DNA of 64,000 nucleotides from Streptococcus toyakuensis (GTDB lineage: Bacteria > Bacillota > Bacilli > Lactobacillales > Streptococcaceae): the NCBI RefSeq assembly GCF_024346585.1, contig NZ_AP024523.1, positions 1,991,024-2,055,023 of the forward strand, written 5' to 3'. The position numbers and the translations under genes are program-made. The notes beneath the pieces are model-generated. The model saw only the letters and a list, made by a program, of their open reading frames with translations, searched no databases and was not told where the DNA came from. Every line of letters begins with the position of its first letter. Within the stretch, counting starts at the first letter, position 1. Positions 63,099 to 64,000 of this stretch are shown piece after piece.

Positions 63099-63125
63099 AG
63101 TGAAAAGATGTGTTAGTGTAGAATC

Positions 63126-63884
63126 ATGGAAAAATTTGAAATGATTTCTATCACAGATATACAAAAAAATCCCTATCAACCTCGAAAAGAATTTGATGGA
63201 GAAAAACTACATGAACTAGCACAGTCTATCAAAGAAAATGGGGTCATTCAACCGATTATTGTTCGTCAATCTCCTGTTATTGGTTATGAAATCCTTGCAG
63301 GAGAGAGACGCTATCGGGCTTCACTTTTAGCTGGTCTAAGGTATATCCCAGCTGTTGTTAAGCAGCTTTCAGATCAAGAGATGATGATCCAATCTATCAT
63401 TGAAAATTTACAGAGAGAAAATTTAAATCCAATAGAAGAAGCACGCGCCTATGAATCTCTTGTAGAGAAAGGATTTACCCATGCTGAAATTGCAGATAAA
63501 ATGGGCAAGTCTCGTCCTTATATCAGCAACTCTATTCGCTTGCTGTCCTTGCCAGAACAGATCCTTTCAGAAGTAGAAAATGGCCAACTATCACAAGCCC
63601 ATGCGCGTTCGCTAGTTGGGTTGAATAAGGAACAACAAGACTATTTCTTTCAACGAATTATAGAAGAAGACATTTCTGTAAGGAAGTTAGAAGCTCTTCT
63701 GACAGAGAAAAAACAAAAGAAACTGCAAAAAAATGATTATTTCATACAAAATGAAGAAGAACAGTTAAAAAAAATACTCGGATTAGATGTAGAAATCAAA
63801 CTGTCTAAAAAAGATAGTGGAAAAATCATTATTGCTTTCTCAAACCAAGAAGAATACAGTAGAATTATCAACAGCCTGAAATAA
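63126..63884 (+). CDS. parB: Chromosome partitioning protein ParB (Spo0J)
   Basis: 252-residue CTPase-clamp protein that loads SMC at parS sites. N-terminal box GERRYRASLLAGL near residue 60 (CTP binding), helix-turn-helix about 115-140 (THAEIADKMGKSRPYISNSIRLL). No Shine-Dalgarno sequence is visible before the ATG. ParA is absent in streptococci. Two parS-like sites occur in the window. Confidence 0.95.
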   Translation: MEKFEMISITDIQKNPYQPRKEFDGEKLHELAQSIKENGVIQPIIVRQSPVIGYEILAGERRYRASLLAGLRYIPAVVKQLSDQEMMIQSIIENLQRENLNPIEEARAYESLVEKGFTHAEIADKMGKSRPYISNSIRLLSLPEQILSEVENGQLSQAHARSLVGLNKEQQDYFFQRIIEEDISVRKLEALLTEKKQKKLQKNDYFIQNEEEQLKKILGLDVEIKLSKKDSGKIIIAFSNQEEYSRIINSLK

Positions 63885-64000
63885 GGCTGTTCTTTTATTT
63901 TTTTATCTCACAAGGTTATCCACTATTTTTTTCAAAAAAAAGCTTCATAAATCAATAGTTTCTGATTTTATCCCCAACCTGTGGATAAAATTTTATAACA
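63885..64000. promoter_or_regulatory. Left edge of oriC with DnaA boxes
   Basis: TTATCCACT (63916-63924), TTATCCCCA (63968-63976) and TGTGGATAA (63980-63988, reverse of the consensus TTATCCACA) in AT-rich sequence after parB. dnaA is expected just past the edge. Confidence 0.85.

Overview
The window reads as the chromosome of a low-GC Gram-positive coccus of the mitis group of Streptococcus, close to S. pneumoniae but probably S. mitis or a near relative. The gene order (adcCR, dlt, glp, hslO-dus, clpC-ctsR, thiamine ABC, cbpD, dnaB, comF, cysK, tsf-rpsB, pcsB, mreCD, recF, guaB, comCDE, rlmH, htrA, parB) is the pneumococcal order running up to the replication origin. Three points argue against a typical pneumococcus: the predicted CSP ([16 protein letters not shown]) is neither CSP1 nor CSP2; the cbpA/two-component locus expected between dus and clpC is absent and other genes stand there; and CbpD seems to have one SH3 domain rather than two. 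Species identity is inference from memory of these genomes; no search was run.

Layout. 1-5540: partial zinc importer ATPase adcC, its regulator adcR, and the dltXABDC operon, including the 43-residue dltX. 5541-7250: an accessory stretch with an MFS exporter and, divergent from it, a 22-codon ORF at 7125-7193 that looks like an SHP pheromone of the Rgg family. 7257-12994: glycerol uptake and oxidation (glpF, glpO, glpK) and an Mga-like regulator. 13159-14998: hslO and dusB. 15069-18971: a lipoprotein, a small membrane protein and a NAD-salvage operon (nadR, pnuC, Nudix). 19119-22011: clpC-ctsR under a CtsR box. 22130-25120: a thiamine(-precursor) ABC operon under a TPP riboswitch. 25168-33197: cbpD (competence), veg, dnaB, rplI, gdpP, hpf, comFC-comFA. 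33239-37107: yigZ, cysK, tsf, rpsB. 37333-46382: pcsB, mreCD, ECF transporter module, pgsA, rodZ and two M16-like proteins. 46541-52542: yaaA-recF, guaB, trpS and an ABC-F protein. 52604-58489: a YfhO-type membrane protein, a YhgE/Pip protein and its TetR-type regulator. 58530-64000: tRNA-Asn, tRNA-Glu, comCDE, tRNA-Arg, rlmH, htrA, parB and the first DnaA boxes of oriC.

How it fits together. Much of the window concerns the cell envelope (dlt, pcsB, mreCD, rodZ, pgsA, htrA) and natural competence (comCDE, cbpD, comFA/comFC, the last two sites with ComX boxes). The competence switch appears broken: comE carries one extra base in a homopolymer, so the reading frame is lost in the DNA-binding domain, while comC and comD are intact. 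Two parS-like palindromes lie inside ecfA1 and the yfhO-like gene, matching the parB gene beside the origin. The best candidate for something not described is the orphan SHP-like peptide gene paired with the MFS exporter, with no rgg gene in the window.
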